Assembly (NCBI GenBank): GCA_963920575.1
Contig: OY986970.1
Location: 3,687,654-3,751,653, forward strand
Source of the DNA: Narthecium ossifragum
Lineage: Eukaryota; Streptophyta; Magnoliopsida; Dioscoreales; Nartheciaceae
Direction: 5' to 3'
Length of the DNA: 64,000 nt
Shown in pieces: positions 1-13,547 of the stretch. Each line of letters opens with the position of its first letter. Position 1 is the first letter of the stretch. The translations under genes and the position numbers were made by a program. The notes beneath the pieces were generated by a model. That model was not told the origin of the DNA. It worked only from the letters and a program-made list of their open reading frames with translations, and did not search any database.

Positions 1-1075
1 CCTCAACCATCATCTGAGTGCCATCCTCTTACTAATTTTTCAGAAAGCTTTACAGTCATGCTTATTTCTCTTTCGCTCTTTGCTTTTTTTCTTTGTAGGA
101 TTTCCACATGCTTAAGAAGGAACTTCCCTTGCTCCGGAAAAGCTAATAGTGTGTAGAATTTATTCAATAGTTTCATCATTCTGTGAAAAATTATGAAACC
201 TTTCAATACAAACTGGAATTAGACTACTGCTATGGACCACTCTGATTGATTAAACTTGAATATATATGATACTATTGCAGATTACAATCTATCCATAAAC
301 TGCGGCGGTAAAGCAGTGGCTGTTGGTGACATTGAGTATGAGGCCGATACAACACCACTGGGGACATCAACATTTGAAATTTCTGGAGATTGGGCTTATA
401 GCAGTACCGGGGTATTCGTAGGCAACAGCAGGGCAAGCTACATTGCAACCAATGTTTCGCTTCTGAATATGACCAATCCACAACTCTACACAGAAGCTCG
501 CCTGAGTCCTATGTCCCTTAGATACTATGGCCTCTGCCTACTAAATGGAAATTACACAGTGACTCTCCACTTCGCGGAAATAATGTTCACCAATGACCAA
601 ACATATTTCAGTGTTGGAAACCGCCTGTTTGATGTGTCAATCCAGGTGATTTTATCGTCATCACGGTCCTGGACTCATCATCATACTCCTGTCATATTGG
701 TTCTTGATTCATCATCATGCTCTGCAGATTGGCATGTTTATTGAAAGCAACTGATGTCTGATCCATGCAGAAAATGCTATGAAATTATACAGGGTCAAAA
801 GGTACTTCGAGACTTTAATATTGCAAAAGAAGCAAACGGAGCTGGCCGAGAAATCAAGAAGAGTTTTAATGCTACTGTCGATGGACATACATTGGAGATT
901 CACTTCCAGTGGGCTGGGAAGGGCACAAATACCGTTCCAATGTTAGGTGTATACGGACCTCTTATATCAGCTATTTCTGTGACACCAAGTAAGCCCTTCT
1001 GTGAGTTTTTGTGTTTCGTACGCTTAAATTTTCTTGATGATGACGTCTGGAAATATGTCTTTTGAAGACTTCGAC
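1..1075 (+). pseudogene. LRR-malectin receptor kinase fragment (copy A)
   Basis: This is a fragment of an LRR-VIII-2 type receptor kinase, nearly identical to the intact gene at 44930-46390. Three exons can be placed by comparison: 99-148 (short cysteine motif CLRRN), 281-645 (first part of the malectin domain, with INCGG) and 793-988 (second part, with [11 protein letters not shown]). Splice sites are kept. The malectin exon lacks 6 nt present in the intact copy, an in-frame loss of two residues (Gly-Lys). Past about 1075 the sequence changes abruptly to gypsy integrase, so the transmembrane and kinase exons are gone. The window starts inside it, so upstream LRR exons may lie outside. A non-functional remnant is the best reading. 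Confidence 0.88.
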
Positions 1076-1110
1076 CCATAGACTGCAGAAAACGAGATTA
1101 GCCAGAGGAC

Positions 1111-2096
1111 TACAGATTTGGGTCATTGTCGATCGACTGACCAAATCGGCTCACTTCCTCCCCATGAGGACTACAGATCCAGTTGCCAGACTGAGTCAGA
1201 GGTACATTGACGAGGTAGTACGACTGCACGGCATCCCAGTGTCGATAGTGTCAGACAGAGATCCCATATTCACTGGCCGGTTCTGGAGCAGCTTCCAGGA
1301 CTCCTTGGGGACAGCACTGACTTTCAGCACAGCTTTTCACCCTCAGACAGACGGGCAGTCAGAGCGGACTATCTAGATCTTGGAGGACATGCTCAGAGCA
1401 TGTGTGTTAGATGCTGGAGGTACTTGGGAGCAGCACGTGACTTTGGTGGAGTTTGCCTACAACAACAGTTTCCAGGCCAGTTTGGGTTTTGCACCCTTTG
1501 AGGCGTTGTACGGCAGACCTTGTCGCTCACCGGTGTGTTGGACTGAGGTTGGGGAGGCGTCCCTTACCAGTCCGGACATCATCAGACAGTCGTCAGAGAG
1601 GTTGGCTCAGATCAGGCGGAGGCTTCTGACTGCACAGAGCAGGCAGAAGAGCTACGCAAACTGCAGGCGACGACCTCTGGAGTTCGCAGTTGGCGACAGA
1701 GTGCTACTGAAGGTGTCCCCGCACAGAGGGTCGATCAGGTTCGGTAGCAGGGGTAAGCTGGCTCCGAGGTTCACGGGTCCTTTTGAGATTGTCAGGCGCG
1801 TTGGAGCAGTCGCCTATCAGTTACCTCTACCTCCGCACATGTCAGCAGTTCACCCTACCTTTCACGTTTCTATGCTGAGGAAGTACATTCCAGATCCTTC
1901 TCTCGTGATCAGACACGACGACCTCGAGGTTGAGGAGGACGCTACCTACATAGAGCAGCCAGTGCAGATCATGGATAGACGGGATCAGGTGCTCAGAGGC
2001 AGATCGTTACCGTTGGTCATGGTCAGGTGGAGACATGGCAGTACAGAGAGCTTGACTTGGGAGCGAGAGGATCGCATGCGTCGGGAGTTTCTATGA
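1111..2096 (+). pseudogene. gypsy integrase core and chromodomain, one nonsense codon
   Basis: The reading frame encodes a retroviral-type integrase core: first Asp in IVDRLTKSAHF, second Asp in VSDRDPIF, and the catalytic Glu in TDGQSERTI. The region after it matches the GPY/F module (GPFEIVRRVG) and a C-terminal chromodomain (VRWRHGSTESLTWERE), typical of Tekay/Del chromoviruses that target heterochromatin. A single in-frame TAG at 1374-1376, just after the catalytic Glu, splits it; the two halves share one frame. Family members usually have Gln here, so CAG to TAG is likely. The zinc-binding N-terminal part is missing. Confidence 0.85.
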
Positions 2097-3071
2097 CTGT
2101 TCACCTCTTCAGGTAGTTCCTTGTTGTGGGCGTTGGCGCCCCTAGTTGTAGCCTTGTTTGTGCAGGTAGGCTTAGTTGTTTCTTTTTCCCCCGGCTTCCA
2201 CCTTGAATTTCGGGATGAAATTCTTTTTAATGTGTTTAGGTTGTGAGGGCCCGTCCCTCAGACCTGACTCGACCACGTGGGTCGAGAGCCGGTTTCCCTG
2301 TTGGTTTGGTTCCGCGTCGGGCACGATCGGGCGATCGTGTGGCGGTTTTGGACCCCGGGGGGGCATTTTGGTAAATATGCCCTCTGGTGGTCGGTTTCTC
2401 ACCCGCATTCCACACACTGACTTTGATTGATGTATGTGTTTGATTAGATTCCCTAGGGTGCGTCCGATCGGAGGATCGGAGCTCGATCGGGAAAGATCGA
2501 TTTGGACGGCTGAGATAGATTTGGAATGTCTATATAAGCCAAGTCCCTTTCTCTCTTTCCCTCTCTCCTCCTTCACCTGTCGTTTTCTCCTTCTCTCTCT
2601 CATTCGGCTGAGCTAGGGTTTGGAGTCTTGGGCTTCGGATCGCGGATCTTGTCGGCTTGACCAGCGGGACGCGTGGAGGAGTTACCCTACTTGCTCAAGT
2701 AGGTGTTTTTACCTCGATCCTTGGATCGGGTTCTACTAGGATAGGTTTTATGTGCTTTCGCTGTAGAAATACTTGTTAGAATGTTGTGTGGATCAGTGCA
2801 TGTGTAGTATAGCTTGTTTCTAGTATTCCTACGTTGAGATTTCCGTATTCTAACGGTTGGTTTCCGTATTATCGCCGTTTTGTCGGTTTTTGTCCATTTG
2901 GATCTAGATAGGAGATTTAACCGTCAAAATATGGATTTCTTCATTCCATTAGTTTTCTCATTGCTAAATACACTTGCTTGCAAAATCTCATTTAATTCCA
3001 ACATGATTTGATCCTTGAAATCCAAGAAAATGGATTTCCGGCACTGTTCTGATGAACTGTGCCAAGGGCCC

Positions 3072-3430
3072 GACGGTCGATCGGTGCATCGACCGTCACA
3101 TGTTGTTTTACACTTTCTGGGCCTGGCGGTCGACCGTCGCATCGACCGTCAGGCTCTGTCGGGATTTTGGCCTCCCACGGTCGATGGGTCGATCGACCGT
3201 GGGTCCTTTCTCTTTTTCATCCCGCCTCACGGTCGACCGTTGGATCGACCGTCGCATCGTCCGTGAGGCTCTGTCCCGTTTTGGGCTCTCGACGGTCGAT
3301 GGGCCGATCGACCGTCGCCCATGGGGTTTTCTTCGTTTTGGCCTCACGGTCGATCGGTGGATCGACCGTGACATCGTCCGTGGTCTCACGGTCGATCCCC
3401 GGATCGACCGTGGCATCGTCCGTGACCACT
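3072..3430. repeat. array of 26-bp hairpins in gypsy LTR A
   Basis: At least five perfect 26-bp inverted repeats lie here: 3072-3097, 3176-3201, 3291-3316, 3345-3370 and 3387-3412. Each has 10-bp arms and a 6-nt loop. The left arm is GACGGTCGAT or CACGGTCGAT, and the right arm changes with it (ATCGACCGTC or ATCGACCGTG). Loops differ between units. Weaker units lie between them (about 3125-3150 and 3229-3270). Function unknown. Confidence 0.9.
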
Positions 3431-4672
3431 TGGACTTGGTTTTCTGGCTTTTCTTTGGTGGATTTGATTTGGGATTAATCTCTAAACATGTTGGGAAGCA
3501 TGTAGGGCGAATTGATGAGGTTTTCAAAGGATTTTCATCGGGTTTGAGAATCGATTCGAATAACTCTCTTTTTGGGTAAACCTATGGTTCTACTTGCAAT
3601 TAATACATGATTTATTATAGTTAAGTGCTTAGTTAATTGCTTAACCATTAGCTAGCTTTGAGTGCTAGCTAATGAGGAATTGTGGAACCTTAGCCTCTTG
3701 CCGGCTAGTGCCGAGGGCTATTGTATATCTGTCGAACTTATAACTGTTGATGTGGCATGTAGAGACATCAAGGATATATGTTTGCCTAGGCTCATGCATT
3801 GTATGCATTATAGGCATTTGAGGATAGGCGGGCGATGGTTTAGGTCGCCGATCCGAGGCTCTCGGGTAGCTCGGATCTTGCCTTAGGACCGTGGATGGGT
3901 AGTCAGGAGTAGGGTGTGATTGTTGATCAAGTCTCATGTCTTTGAGGATTCACGCTAGTTGACTATGATCAGTGTTTGAGGTTTAGAGGTCAGGTTGTCT
4001 TCCGAAACTAAGTTCTAAGGATGGGTGTCGACGTCCCTGACATGGTCCCCAGGCAGTGGTTTCCTGCTGGGTAATGGTGATCCTACTGGTTCCAGTTCTT
4101 TCCTCCCAGCGTGTTGGTTGAGTTTTCCAGCGTGGTCGGTTGAGAAGAGTAGGATCCCTTGGGGAGTCGACAGGGTTGTGGGACCCGTAGCATCCGTTAG
4201 ACTTGACCTGGAAGACAACTCTGTTGTTGTTTTCCTCCTTTCAGTGTGCCGTAGAGTAGAACCCTACTGAGCTTATCGCTCAATCCTACCCGGGCTGCGT
4301 TTGTAGGTGCAGGCGGCAGTTCTTCTTCGGTGGAGCCGGCTGGATCGGGTTTTGGCGGCGCGAGTACATCCAGGGGCCCTTGATGTTGCTTGGAGGATTA
4401 CCAGTTGTACCCTTTCGATATTTATATGTGTATATGATGTATGCTTCTGAGGATTTTCGAGTATTGTATTATATCTATCTCTTGGAAGCTATTGTACTTA
4501 ATCTGAATTGTACAACTTGATGGTATATGATAATTAAATCTGTTTACCCTCTGAAATGTAATTGTTTAAATTATTCGTCTTTTCCGCTTTGTATCGCGCG
4601 CGGTTGATGATGAATAGTGTTAGGACCCTCACGCCCCGTCCTGGATGGGTTTTCTGGGTCGGGGTGTCACAC

Positions 4673-5190
4673 CTTAACCCGGAATAAACTATCCCCATAC
4701 CAAACGGCCCCTTAGGGCTTGTTCGGTTGGGGGATAAAGATTCCTTATCCCGGGTTGAGCCTACTTTATCCCTGCATTACAGCCAAACACCATCTAATCC
4801 CCACTTTTATCCCTACTTTTATCCCCATTAATATCCTCACTTTATCCCTACTTTTCAACCAATCATTACTACATTTTCTCTTCTTTTGAACTAATCACAT
4901 CAACTTTATTCCTACTTTTTCACTTTTCAACCTATCATTATTTCATTATCCCTACTTTTCAACCAATCACATCAACTTTATCCCTACTTTTTCACTTTTC
5001 AACCAATCATTATTTCATTATCCCTACTTTTCAACCAATCACATCAACTTTATCCATACTTTTTCAACCAAACATTACTAATTTATCACTACTTTTCAAC
5101 AAAATACCATACATATTCCACTACTTATCCCAGGATACCAATCCCTATTCCCTCTAATCTCGGGATAGACTATCCCGCAACCAAACGCTA
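4673..5190. mobile_element. Tourist-like MITE with a truncated neighbour
   Basis: The left end GGGCTTGTTCGGTTGGGGGA at 4714 pairs with an inverted copy near 5160-5188 (GGGATAGACTATCCCGCAAC). This fits a PIF/Harbinger-derived MITE of about 475 bp. Inside are repeats of a TTTATCCCTACTTTTCAACC-type unit. Bases 4673-4712 look like the right end of a second related MITE. A TTA sits at the left boundary but no clear partner at the right. Confidence 0.6.
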
Positions 5191-5282
5191 TCGAGCGTAC
5201 GCCGTTCCTCATCACATATGGAATGCGTTCAAACCCGCGGAGCCCATGTTTCTTATTCCAAATCGGGATCAATTGGGATCAC

Positions 5283-5581
5283 ACAACCATTCTTTGCCCT
5301 AAGACCCCGAAGACTTCCTCGCGATGGTGAGCGGCGGCTGATCTCTCGAGCACTACTCCTTCCGCCGGCCTGGATCTCTCAAGCATTCCTCGTTCAACAC
5401 GAGATCTACCCATAGATCATCTCCTCCAACCTACAACCATTCTTTGCCCTAAGACCCCGAAGACTTCCTCGCGATGGTGAGCGGCGGCTGATCTCTCGAG
5501 CATTCCTCCTTCCACCGGCTGGATCTCTCAAGCATTCCTCGTTCAACACGAGATCTAGCCATAGATCATCTCCTCCAACCT
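5283..5581. repeat. 150-bp tandem duplication upstream of the Harbinger transposase
   Basis: Two near-identical copies (5283-5432 and 5433-5581) begin ACAACCATTCTTTGCCC and end before the CTCCTCCAACC repeats. They lie about 0.9-1.2 kb upstream of the transposase, possibly in its promoter or 5' leader. The remaining DNA up to 6455 shows nothing else recognised. Confidence 0.8.
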
Positions 5582-8500
5582 AGATCGTCTCCTCCAACCT
5601 TCAACACGAGAACGGGGCATAGATCATCTCCTCCAACCTCAAGCGATCACCCCCCATAGATCATCTCCTCCATCCTCCACCTTACCCGACCTCTACTGTA
5701 TCTGGATCTGGCGAGATCTCCTCCATCCTTCACCTCCCTGGGTTGCGATCATTCATTCTTCTCTGCCTTTCTTCCTCACCGGCGCTCCAGGAGCTGTGGG
5801 TCTACTGCTTCTAATATGAGGAACTCATCCTATAGTTAAGGTATTTCTAATACATGATCCCCATCTAGTGTCTTTATTTTTTGTAACGAGAGCTCATGAT
5901 TTTTCTTGATTTCGCTCGATTTATGTCTTGATTTTTGCCACTGATGCTTGATCCCTTGTATGTTGATATGTTTTCGCTCTCCACGTAACGAGAGATCTTA
6001 ATTCAAACGTATGCTGAAGATTTCTTGATGGCTAATGCCCTCCTATCTGTCTGATCCCCTGTTTTTTTTTTGCAACATTTATCTGATTTGTGTCTGTATT
6101 TTGATTTGTTTTTCATGAGATGTACCTTTGGCCTTTGTTATGGCATATGCTGATCCCCTGTTATCTCCTGTTATTTGGTTTCTTTTGTCTGCTGTTCTTT
6201 ACATTGGACCTCCCTATGTCATATGAGATGCTCGTTTCTAAAGCTTTGTTTTTAAGGAGACTGCCACTTTTATTTTCCATGCTTTGTAGATTAGAACCTT
6301 GTTCCTCTTTTGTCTCAAATTCTTGCTGATCAACAAGATAGAGAGAATTATAGGCAATTTAGAATATATGGCTAATATGAAGACATCATGATTCATGTTA
6401 TCATTTCTAAGTGTTCTACTTGTTGACATAAGGATTGATACTCCATGTCTTGTAGATGAATGATATGTATGCTGAAGAGCAACAAAGACATGCTATAATA
6501 ATCCATGTGTTTGTCACTTGCTATATGTTCATGGTTTGGTTTTACGAGGCCCTAGAAATGGAACATACCCCTGCAATTGATAGAGGAGTAGAAAGGGCCA
6601 GTTACATCGATCGATTGACCACGGATGAGGTGTGTATTGAAATGGTTAGAATGAGAAGGGAACTTTTTATGGCGTTGTGCAAAATATTGCGGGATGGGCA
6701 GCTTTTAAAGAATACACGTTACATAACTGTAGAGGAACAAATGTTGATGTTCCTACACATAATTGGACACAATGTGCGCAACAGGGTGATAAAAAACAAC
6801 TTCATGATATCTGACGTGACAGTGTCGAGGTATTTTAATAAAATCCTAGCTGCCATAGGAGCTCTTCGGAATGATTATGTCAAGCCTCCAACACTTGCAA
6901 CACAATCATACATAGCAAATAGGCCAAAATATACCTATTTCAATGTATGTATTTGAACACCTCTTCCATCTCAACAGCCCTTGGTACATAATAATTTGTG
7001 ATGAATAACATATGAATACACTTCATGATTGTGTTGGAGCAATAGATGGAACACATGTGCATGCTTCCGTGCCTCCAAATATTGCACCTGCCTTTTATGG
7101 TAGGAAAGGCTACCCAACGCAGAATGTCTTAGCAGTGGTGGATTTTGATTTGAAATTCACTTACATTCTTGCTGGGTGGGAGGGGTCTGTGCATGATGCC
7201 TTAGCACTTCGTGACACTCTTGAGAGGCCTAACGGGCTTACCATCACAGAAGGTGAGTTGTACGGATGAATTAAGTTGGTATTTGCGATGTAATCAATTG
7301 CTTGAGCTTAATACATTGATATTGGCAGGAAAATTTTATTTGTGCGATGCGGGGTATTCGACGAGACCTGGTTTTATTGCTCCGTATCGTGGATTTCGAT
7401 ATCATTTACAAGACTTTAGCGGACGACAACCTTCTTTGCCAGAAGAACTATTCAACTATATCCACTGTGAGGACCCGTCCCTCCAGTCCTGGTTCGACCG
7501 CTTGGGTCGGGCCCGTGGCTCGTTGTGGACCGCAAGGGCAATTTGGTAAATTGCACCTTGTCGGCTTGTTTTACACCCGCGTGTGCACACACTGACCTTG
7601 CTTGTGTTAGTGTTTGATTAGAATGGTTAGGTGGACCCGGGGATCGGAAGATCCAAGCTCGGGCGCGCAGAAGCCTGTCTTTGGGCGGCTGGAGGCCCGT
7701 GAGCGACCGATCGCTCCTTGGAGCGATCGATCGGACCCTTGAACGACCGATCTCTCCTTGGAGCGATCGATCGGAATGGGGTCGGTGGCTTCTCTTTTTG
7801 AGAGGACGGCCACCGCTGGCCGTCGCTCTCCTCTGTCAGAGGGACAAAGGACTTCTCCTCTCTTCTCCCTCATTCTTATCCCCTCTCTCTTTCCTGGCTC
7901 TTTCCCCTCCCCCTTTCCTGGCTCTTCCCCTTCTCCTTCTCCCTCTTCTCCTTCATTTTCTTCTCCCCTCTTCCTTCTTCTTCCCGCGGCCCTGTTTCCC
8001 CTATTTCCGGCAGCCCCTTCCTCTCCTCCGTTCTCCCTCCTCCGGCCACCGTTTTGGGAGCTTGAAGGCTCGTTGGAACCGTGGTGGCGTGAGGAAGATC
8101 CCTGGTATGGTTTGAAGCTAGGTTGGTGACCAGTTGGTGGGGAATCAACCGAGGAGTGCGTTTTCGGTAGGTTTCTACCTACCTGAGTTAGTTTAGTGGG
8201 TTTCTCTAGATCTAGCCGTTAGATCTTGTTGTTCTTTGTGTTGTTGGATGCCTCTTGCTTAGTAGAATTTCTGATTTAAGTTTCATAAGCTTTGGTTGAG
8301 ATTTTAGTAGGATTTATGCATGTTTAACCTCGGATTTTCCGGTTTCTGCTGTTCTTAAAGAACAGCCTGTTTACGGTGAGTTTTCCGGTCGGTACATGGA
8401 TGTTCTTGGGTTGTGATGAACATAAGAGTTGTAGATCTTTGAGTTAGCTTTCTACTGCACCTGATTTCACAATATTCTGATTTTCCTACGAATTGTTATG

Positions 8501-11377
8501 ATTTGCGTACGGGTGGGCTTTGTTGCAGCAAGTAATGGTAAGTTAGTTTTGATTAGCTGTTTTGATTAGTGTTTTCCCATTAATCCAACCGTTGGATGTT
8601 TATGGATTTTTGGATATGTTGATCCATGCATGTTGATCTACTGGTGGCTAAGTTGGATCTCGAATCCGACATCGTTTGGACGTCGGATCAACGGGATCAA
8701 TTAGCCTATAATAGAGAACTTTTGGTGTTTTGAATATAATATTATATGTTTGGATTATAATATTATATTTTTACTGTTCATCAGTGTTTTCGGTGTTGCT
8801 TCCCGTGCAGGGGTCCGCCGTCGACGATCGTAGTACCGTCGTAATACCGGGACCCGCTGTGGACTGGCTGGCAGCGGTCGGTGGTATCGCTGCAGCAGTC
8901 CAGTTGGACTTGAATGTTGACTTATCATACTGTTGCATGTTTATCCCTTGTTTATGTATCTTCATGGCATGCATTCTCTGTTGTGCATTAGTTGCATAGT
9001 TAGGGCGTGGGTGATCTTTGGGTCGCCGTTCCGAGGCTGGAAGCTCAGATTTAGCCCTAGGATCGGGGTTGGATAGTTTGGACCCGGTTCGAATTGTAGT
9101 GTCCAATCAAACTTGGTGATAGGTGTAGATGACTGGTACACTTGTTGCTTGATGATTGTAGAGGTCGTGTCGGTCCCGAGTTGAGTTCTGAGGTGTAGCC
9201 GATGTCCTGTGTTCCACGACTCTTGAGCTTCGGAGGGGTCCACTCAGCGGTGCCTCTTGCCGCAAGCAGTGTTCCATTCCTGCTGTGAGTCGGCAGTGCT
9301 GGGAGCCTGCGTGTGTGGACATACGGTGGGGTTATGGGACCCCTGTATACACCTAGGCTTTACTTGGGGGCGACACAGTTGTGTTTCCCTCTTCCTTCTG
9401 TGTGTCGTAGTGTAGAACCCTGCTGAGCTTTTGCTCATTCCTACCCGGACTGCGTTTTGCAGGTGCAGGCGTTAGCTCCTCTTCGGTAGCCCCTACTGAG
9501 CAGTTGGTCGGCGGTGCGGCTGCGCCAGGCGGAGTTTGAGAGGTGGTGATCTTTTACTGCTTTATACCTTTTTGCTAGTTAGTCTCCTACGGGGGCGTTA
9601 TATGATGTATTTAAATCTTCCCCTCTCCGAGGATATGGACATGCCTTGAAAAGTGTCGTGGTCTTAACAAGAACGCCAAAATTAGAAATTTATAATTCGA
9701 ATCACTAACTAACTACTTTATGCGTAGATAGCAATGAGTCCGAGTCGGTCCACAGGGAAAAGAAGTGTTAAGTATAATTACCTCGTATAGTTCTAAATCA
9801 AAAGATTGATAAAGAAAATGATTTTTGGCTTTTAAACTACTCTTAACTTAGATTAAACGCAACTGAATAATAATAGGATAAACGGCCAAGAGATTTCTAA
9901 TCAGTAATAAAGAACTAACTATGTCTTCTTAGGATAAAAGCAATTCAAAAGGTGTTAATGGTTTTAACAAGTCAATAGGTGAATGGCTAGAACCCCTACC
10001 GCTCAACAAAAATTCGTAAGAAGTCTTCATCGGAACGAATATCAAATCAGCGGATAATTGGTATGAGAATAATCAAAGTGGTTCTAGCACTTTGAGATCG
10101 CCTAATCAATAAAGATAAAGAACGAATTGTAGGTTACAATCATAGGTCTTAATGGTTCTAGCATTAAGGTAGTGGTTCTAGCACTCCTACAATCATAATA
10201 TAGGGTTTAGAATCCAATTCAAAGATCTAACATGGTTCTAGTATGAAAGCATCTTGAACAAGTCCTAATCCTAGCCTCTAACATGCAATGCTCAAAACTA
10301 GCGATCGTAATCTCAGCATAACTTTCACATCCGAACTCGAAACAAGGTGATTCAAGATTCGGTGGAAAACTAAGACAGAGATCTACGACTTTTGTGTTTT
10401 GAGTTTTCACAAAATCCGGCTGTATACCCACGAAAAAACTGAGACAAGACAAACCGAAATTAGGGCACAAAGAACAAACAATCCGTTCACCATAATAAAT
10501 ATTACCAATAGATATGACAATAAAAGATTATTCCATTAAAATCCATTAAAAGAATACATGCTCAGATCCATGAAAGTCCATAAAAAGATTCTCTAATACA
10601 TCATAAAAATCCCTAGGCTAGAGATTAGTTACTCATCTTAGGAAGGAGATCCGTCGATGAAGGTTGTCGCCGCGCTCCACCCCTGGATCTTCCACCAAAG
10701 ATCTAACCTAATTTGTGGAAAAGAAACTAAGAGAAACCCTAAGAGATCAACAAAATTTGGCCATGAAAAGCTGCCAAAACGCCCCCAAAGAAGGCTATTT
10801 ATAGTTAAGACAAACCCTAACTTGGATTAGTCAGTTTCCTTTTATTTTTCCCGCAGCGCCCAAGGAGATTGATCTCCTTTGGGATGAGATCGATCTGGTT
10901 TTCCGTAACTGCTTCTTCTGCACCTCTGTACTAAAAATAGCATATCTTCCTCTAGGAAACACCAAATCACGAACCGTAAAAAGTTCTGGAATCTAGACTT
11001 CAAGAGCTTTCCAACCATGTATAGTACATCATCTGGTTCTTCCTGAACAGGTACAGTTTTGATGTCAAAGATGGTCCATCTTTGCTCCTTTGCTCTTTTG
11101 CTCCTAGCAGGTTCTTTATTTGTTCGTTTTAGCACCAAACTTGATCTAATCTTCGTTGAAGGTCCTTAAGCCTGAAATGGGGAAAAGAAAATCAAAATAG
11201 CATTGCTCGGAGACTAACGAGACTTAGTTAAAAGGGTGATTTGTGCACTTTTCACGTCTTATCACACCCCCCAACTTGATCTTTGCTAGTCCTCGAGCAA
11301 AGCAAGATAAAAATAGTCATAAAACAGTAAATCTAACTAGCCACTTTCGTAGGACTCACGATTACACTTAGCACGTG

Positions 11378-13547
11378 TGTGAGGACCCGTCCCTCCATCC
11401 CTTGGCTTGTTGTTGACCCCAGGGGCAATTTGGGAAATTGCGCCTTGGCGGTCGTTTTCACACTGGGTGTGCACACACAAGCCTTGCTTGATGGTTGTGT
11501 TTGTTAGAAAGGTTAGGTGGGACATAGTTTGGGAGTTCTGGGCTTAGGCCCGTTTTCCAACCCAAGTTTGCACTTCTGGGCAGGGAGGATCGATCCTTTG
11601 GTCGTGGAGGATCGATCCTGCCTGTGCCTGGAAGTCTCTGTCGGTGGCTTTCGAAGGACGGCCACCGCGGTGGCCGTCGCTTCCCCTGTCAGGGGAGGGA
11701 AGACTTTCCCTCCCCTCCCCCAGCTTTTCCCCGCCTTCGCCGGCTTTCCCCCGGCCTTAACCGCCCTTTCCCCTCTTCCTTTCTTCCTCTCTTCTTCTTC
11801 TTCCCCGCGAGAACTCTGTTTCTTCCCTTGTTCAGACCGCTCCTCCTCCTCCGTTCTCCCTCCTCCGGCCACCGTTCTTGGAGCTTGAAGGCTCGTTGGA
11901 ACCGTGACGGCGCGAGGAAGATCCTTAGCTAGGCTTCGTGGATCGAAGCTGCTCTGAGGAGGTAGGGATCCCACTCCAAACTCCGGCTAGCTTTGAGGGT
12001 TTAAAATCCGGTTTTGTTTTCTTGATTAATCTCTTTGTGGAGTTGTTGTTTCCCCGTTTTGAGGCCTTGAGTAGCCTCGTGGTACTCAGATCTACCAACC
12101 CACCAAGTTTGGTGAGGTTTGGTTGTGTCTTCCGGCGGTTCTTTGGCCGGAAGCACGCCGGAACCCATTTTTGGGTGATCGATCCTTCTGGGAGGAAGGA
12201 TCGGTCCTCTGGTGTTGGCTTGCTGCACCCAGCACATGATCGATCTTCTTATGGGAGGAGATCGATCATGGGGCCTGGGTAAGCATGGTTACCCTTCGTC
12301 CTGAGAATGATCGATCTTCCTGGGAGGAAGGATCGATCTTCCTTGGTGCGACTGGAAGGGTGCCCTCTGTCACCAAAAAGATCGATCTTCCTGGGAGGAA
12401 TGATCGATCTTCTTTGGCTCGACAGTGAGGGAAGCTCACTGTTGCTTGGATGATCGATCCTTCCCTTGGTGAGGATCGATCCTTCAGTAGCAGAGAGGGT
12501 TTTCAAGAGTTTTGCCCGCGGGGCTTCGCATGTATGTGGTTTAGACGTTTTTACCATTGGGGTTTGTCCTGTTATGGATCATGCTTGAATGTTTATCGCT
12601 TTGTGGTTGAGCCGAGAGGGTGATGTCTCTCGGGGTGAGTAGAATAAATGGGCTGACGGTATGCCCTTACCGCTTTGTGGTGAACCGAGGGAGTCATGAC
12701 CCTCGGGAGTGTTTAGTATAAATGGGCCGAAGGTGTGCCCTTGCTGTGTTGGTTATTTACAGCTTTATCATACTTATCCTGCCCTGTGTTCCTGTGCATT
12801 AGGCATGGTAGGGTAGGTTGGGTTGGTGTTGACTCTGCTGCTTAGAGTACCGAGTGATGGTAGTCTTAACCTCGGTTGTTCCGCCAAGTGCGGAGATCCC
12901 GCTTGGAGAAGGGGGTCCTACTGGTTGCGTCGTGTACACCCTGCGTCAGGGAATGTCGGAGTTGCCCATCCCTGAGCAGTGGCGTTATCGGAGACATGCA
13001 CCTAGGACAGGAACCCTTCGGGTTATTGACGGGATTTATGGGATCCTTGGCAAGCCTCGGTACTTGGCCTCAGGGTTGGTTCTTTTGGGTTTTGCCTTCT
13101 TAGCGAGAGTGGTAGAGTAGGACCCTGCTGAGCTCTTGCTCATGCCTACCTGGACTGTGTTTGTTGCAGGTGCAGGTGGCCGCTCTGTTCCTGTGTTACC
13201 CCCTCGGTCGTCTCGTGGCAGCATGCCGGATCCTGACCATGTCTGAGGGTCAGGATGGGTTCGTTTGTGCGTTCGCGGAGACTCCGGTGGGTGGTGTAGC
13301 TTCTTTTTGGGGACTGTTGATCCCTTGTAGCTTGTTGTACTAGAACCCTGTTAACTCTTTTATTACTGCTTTGTAATAAATGTTAATAGCTGTTGTTTAG
13401 TACCTTTGCTTTCGCTTGTGACTGTTGGCAGCTGTTTCCGCCAGCTGGCCGTAGTCTCAGCTGTTTCTGCCAGTTGAGGCTAGTGGTTGTAGATCTTTCC
13501 CCCTCGCGTCCCCGACCCGGTTGCGCTCTGCGGGTCGGGGCGCGACA
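11378..13547 (+). mobile_element. solo LTR C (gypsy, family of LTR A and B)
   Basis: It begins TGTGAGGACCCGTCCC and ends GGGGCGCGACA, like LTR B. The flanks are ACGTG (11373-11377) and AAGTG (13548-13552), a target duplication with one mismatch. It carries a block of GATCGATC palindromes (11589-11620 and 12175-12490). It lacks internal sequence. Confidence 0.78.
12175..12490. repeat. GATCGATC palindrome array in LTR C
   Basis: About five units each carry two GATCGATC-centred palindromes about 12 nt apart, near 12177, 12237, 12308, 12379 and 12452. The one at 12236-12272 can form a 12-bp stem (CATGATCGATCT with AGATCGATCATG). An isolated unit lies at 11589-11620 (GGATCGATCC twice). The base next to the core varies in both arms together. 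Confidence 0.82.

Larger units (their letters stand above)
1076..4672 (+). mobile_element. 5'-truncated Ty3/gypsy chromovirus (Tekay/Del-like) with 3' LTR A
   Basis: The element starts mid-integrase, next to the kinase fragment, and runs through a chromodomain, a polypurine-like stretch just before 2242, and a 2.4-kb 3' LTR. LTR A (2242-4672) begins TGTGAGGGCCCGTCCC and ends GTCACA. It shares its start and an internal block (AGAACCCTACTGAGCT near 4257) with LTRs B and C, so the three form one family. The 5' LTR, gag, protease, RT and RNase H are missing. No target duplication can be checked because the 5' end is lost. Confidence 0.85.

Noticed and set aside
3015..3579. Overlapping ORFs of up to 175 codons on both strands
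   Set aside because: They arise from the repeated CGGTCGAT hairpins (RSTV/DRP-type repeats in every frame). They lie in an LTR and have no domain.
7681..8148. Pro/Ser/Phe-rich ORFs in LTR B
   Set aside because: Low-complexity CTTCCCC tracts in an LTR; both strands are open and there is no known motif.
11513..11974. 153-codon minus-strand ORF in LTR C
   Set aside because: Same low-complexity origin as in LTR B; the paralogous LTR does not keep the frame.
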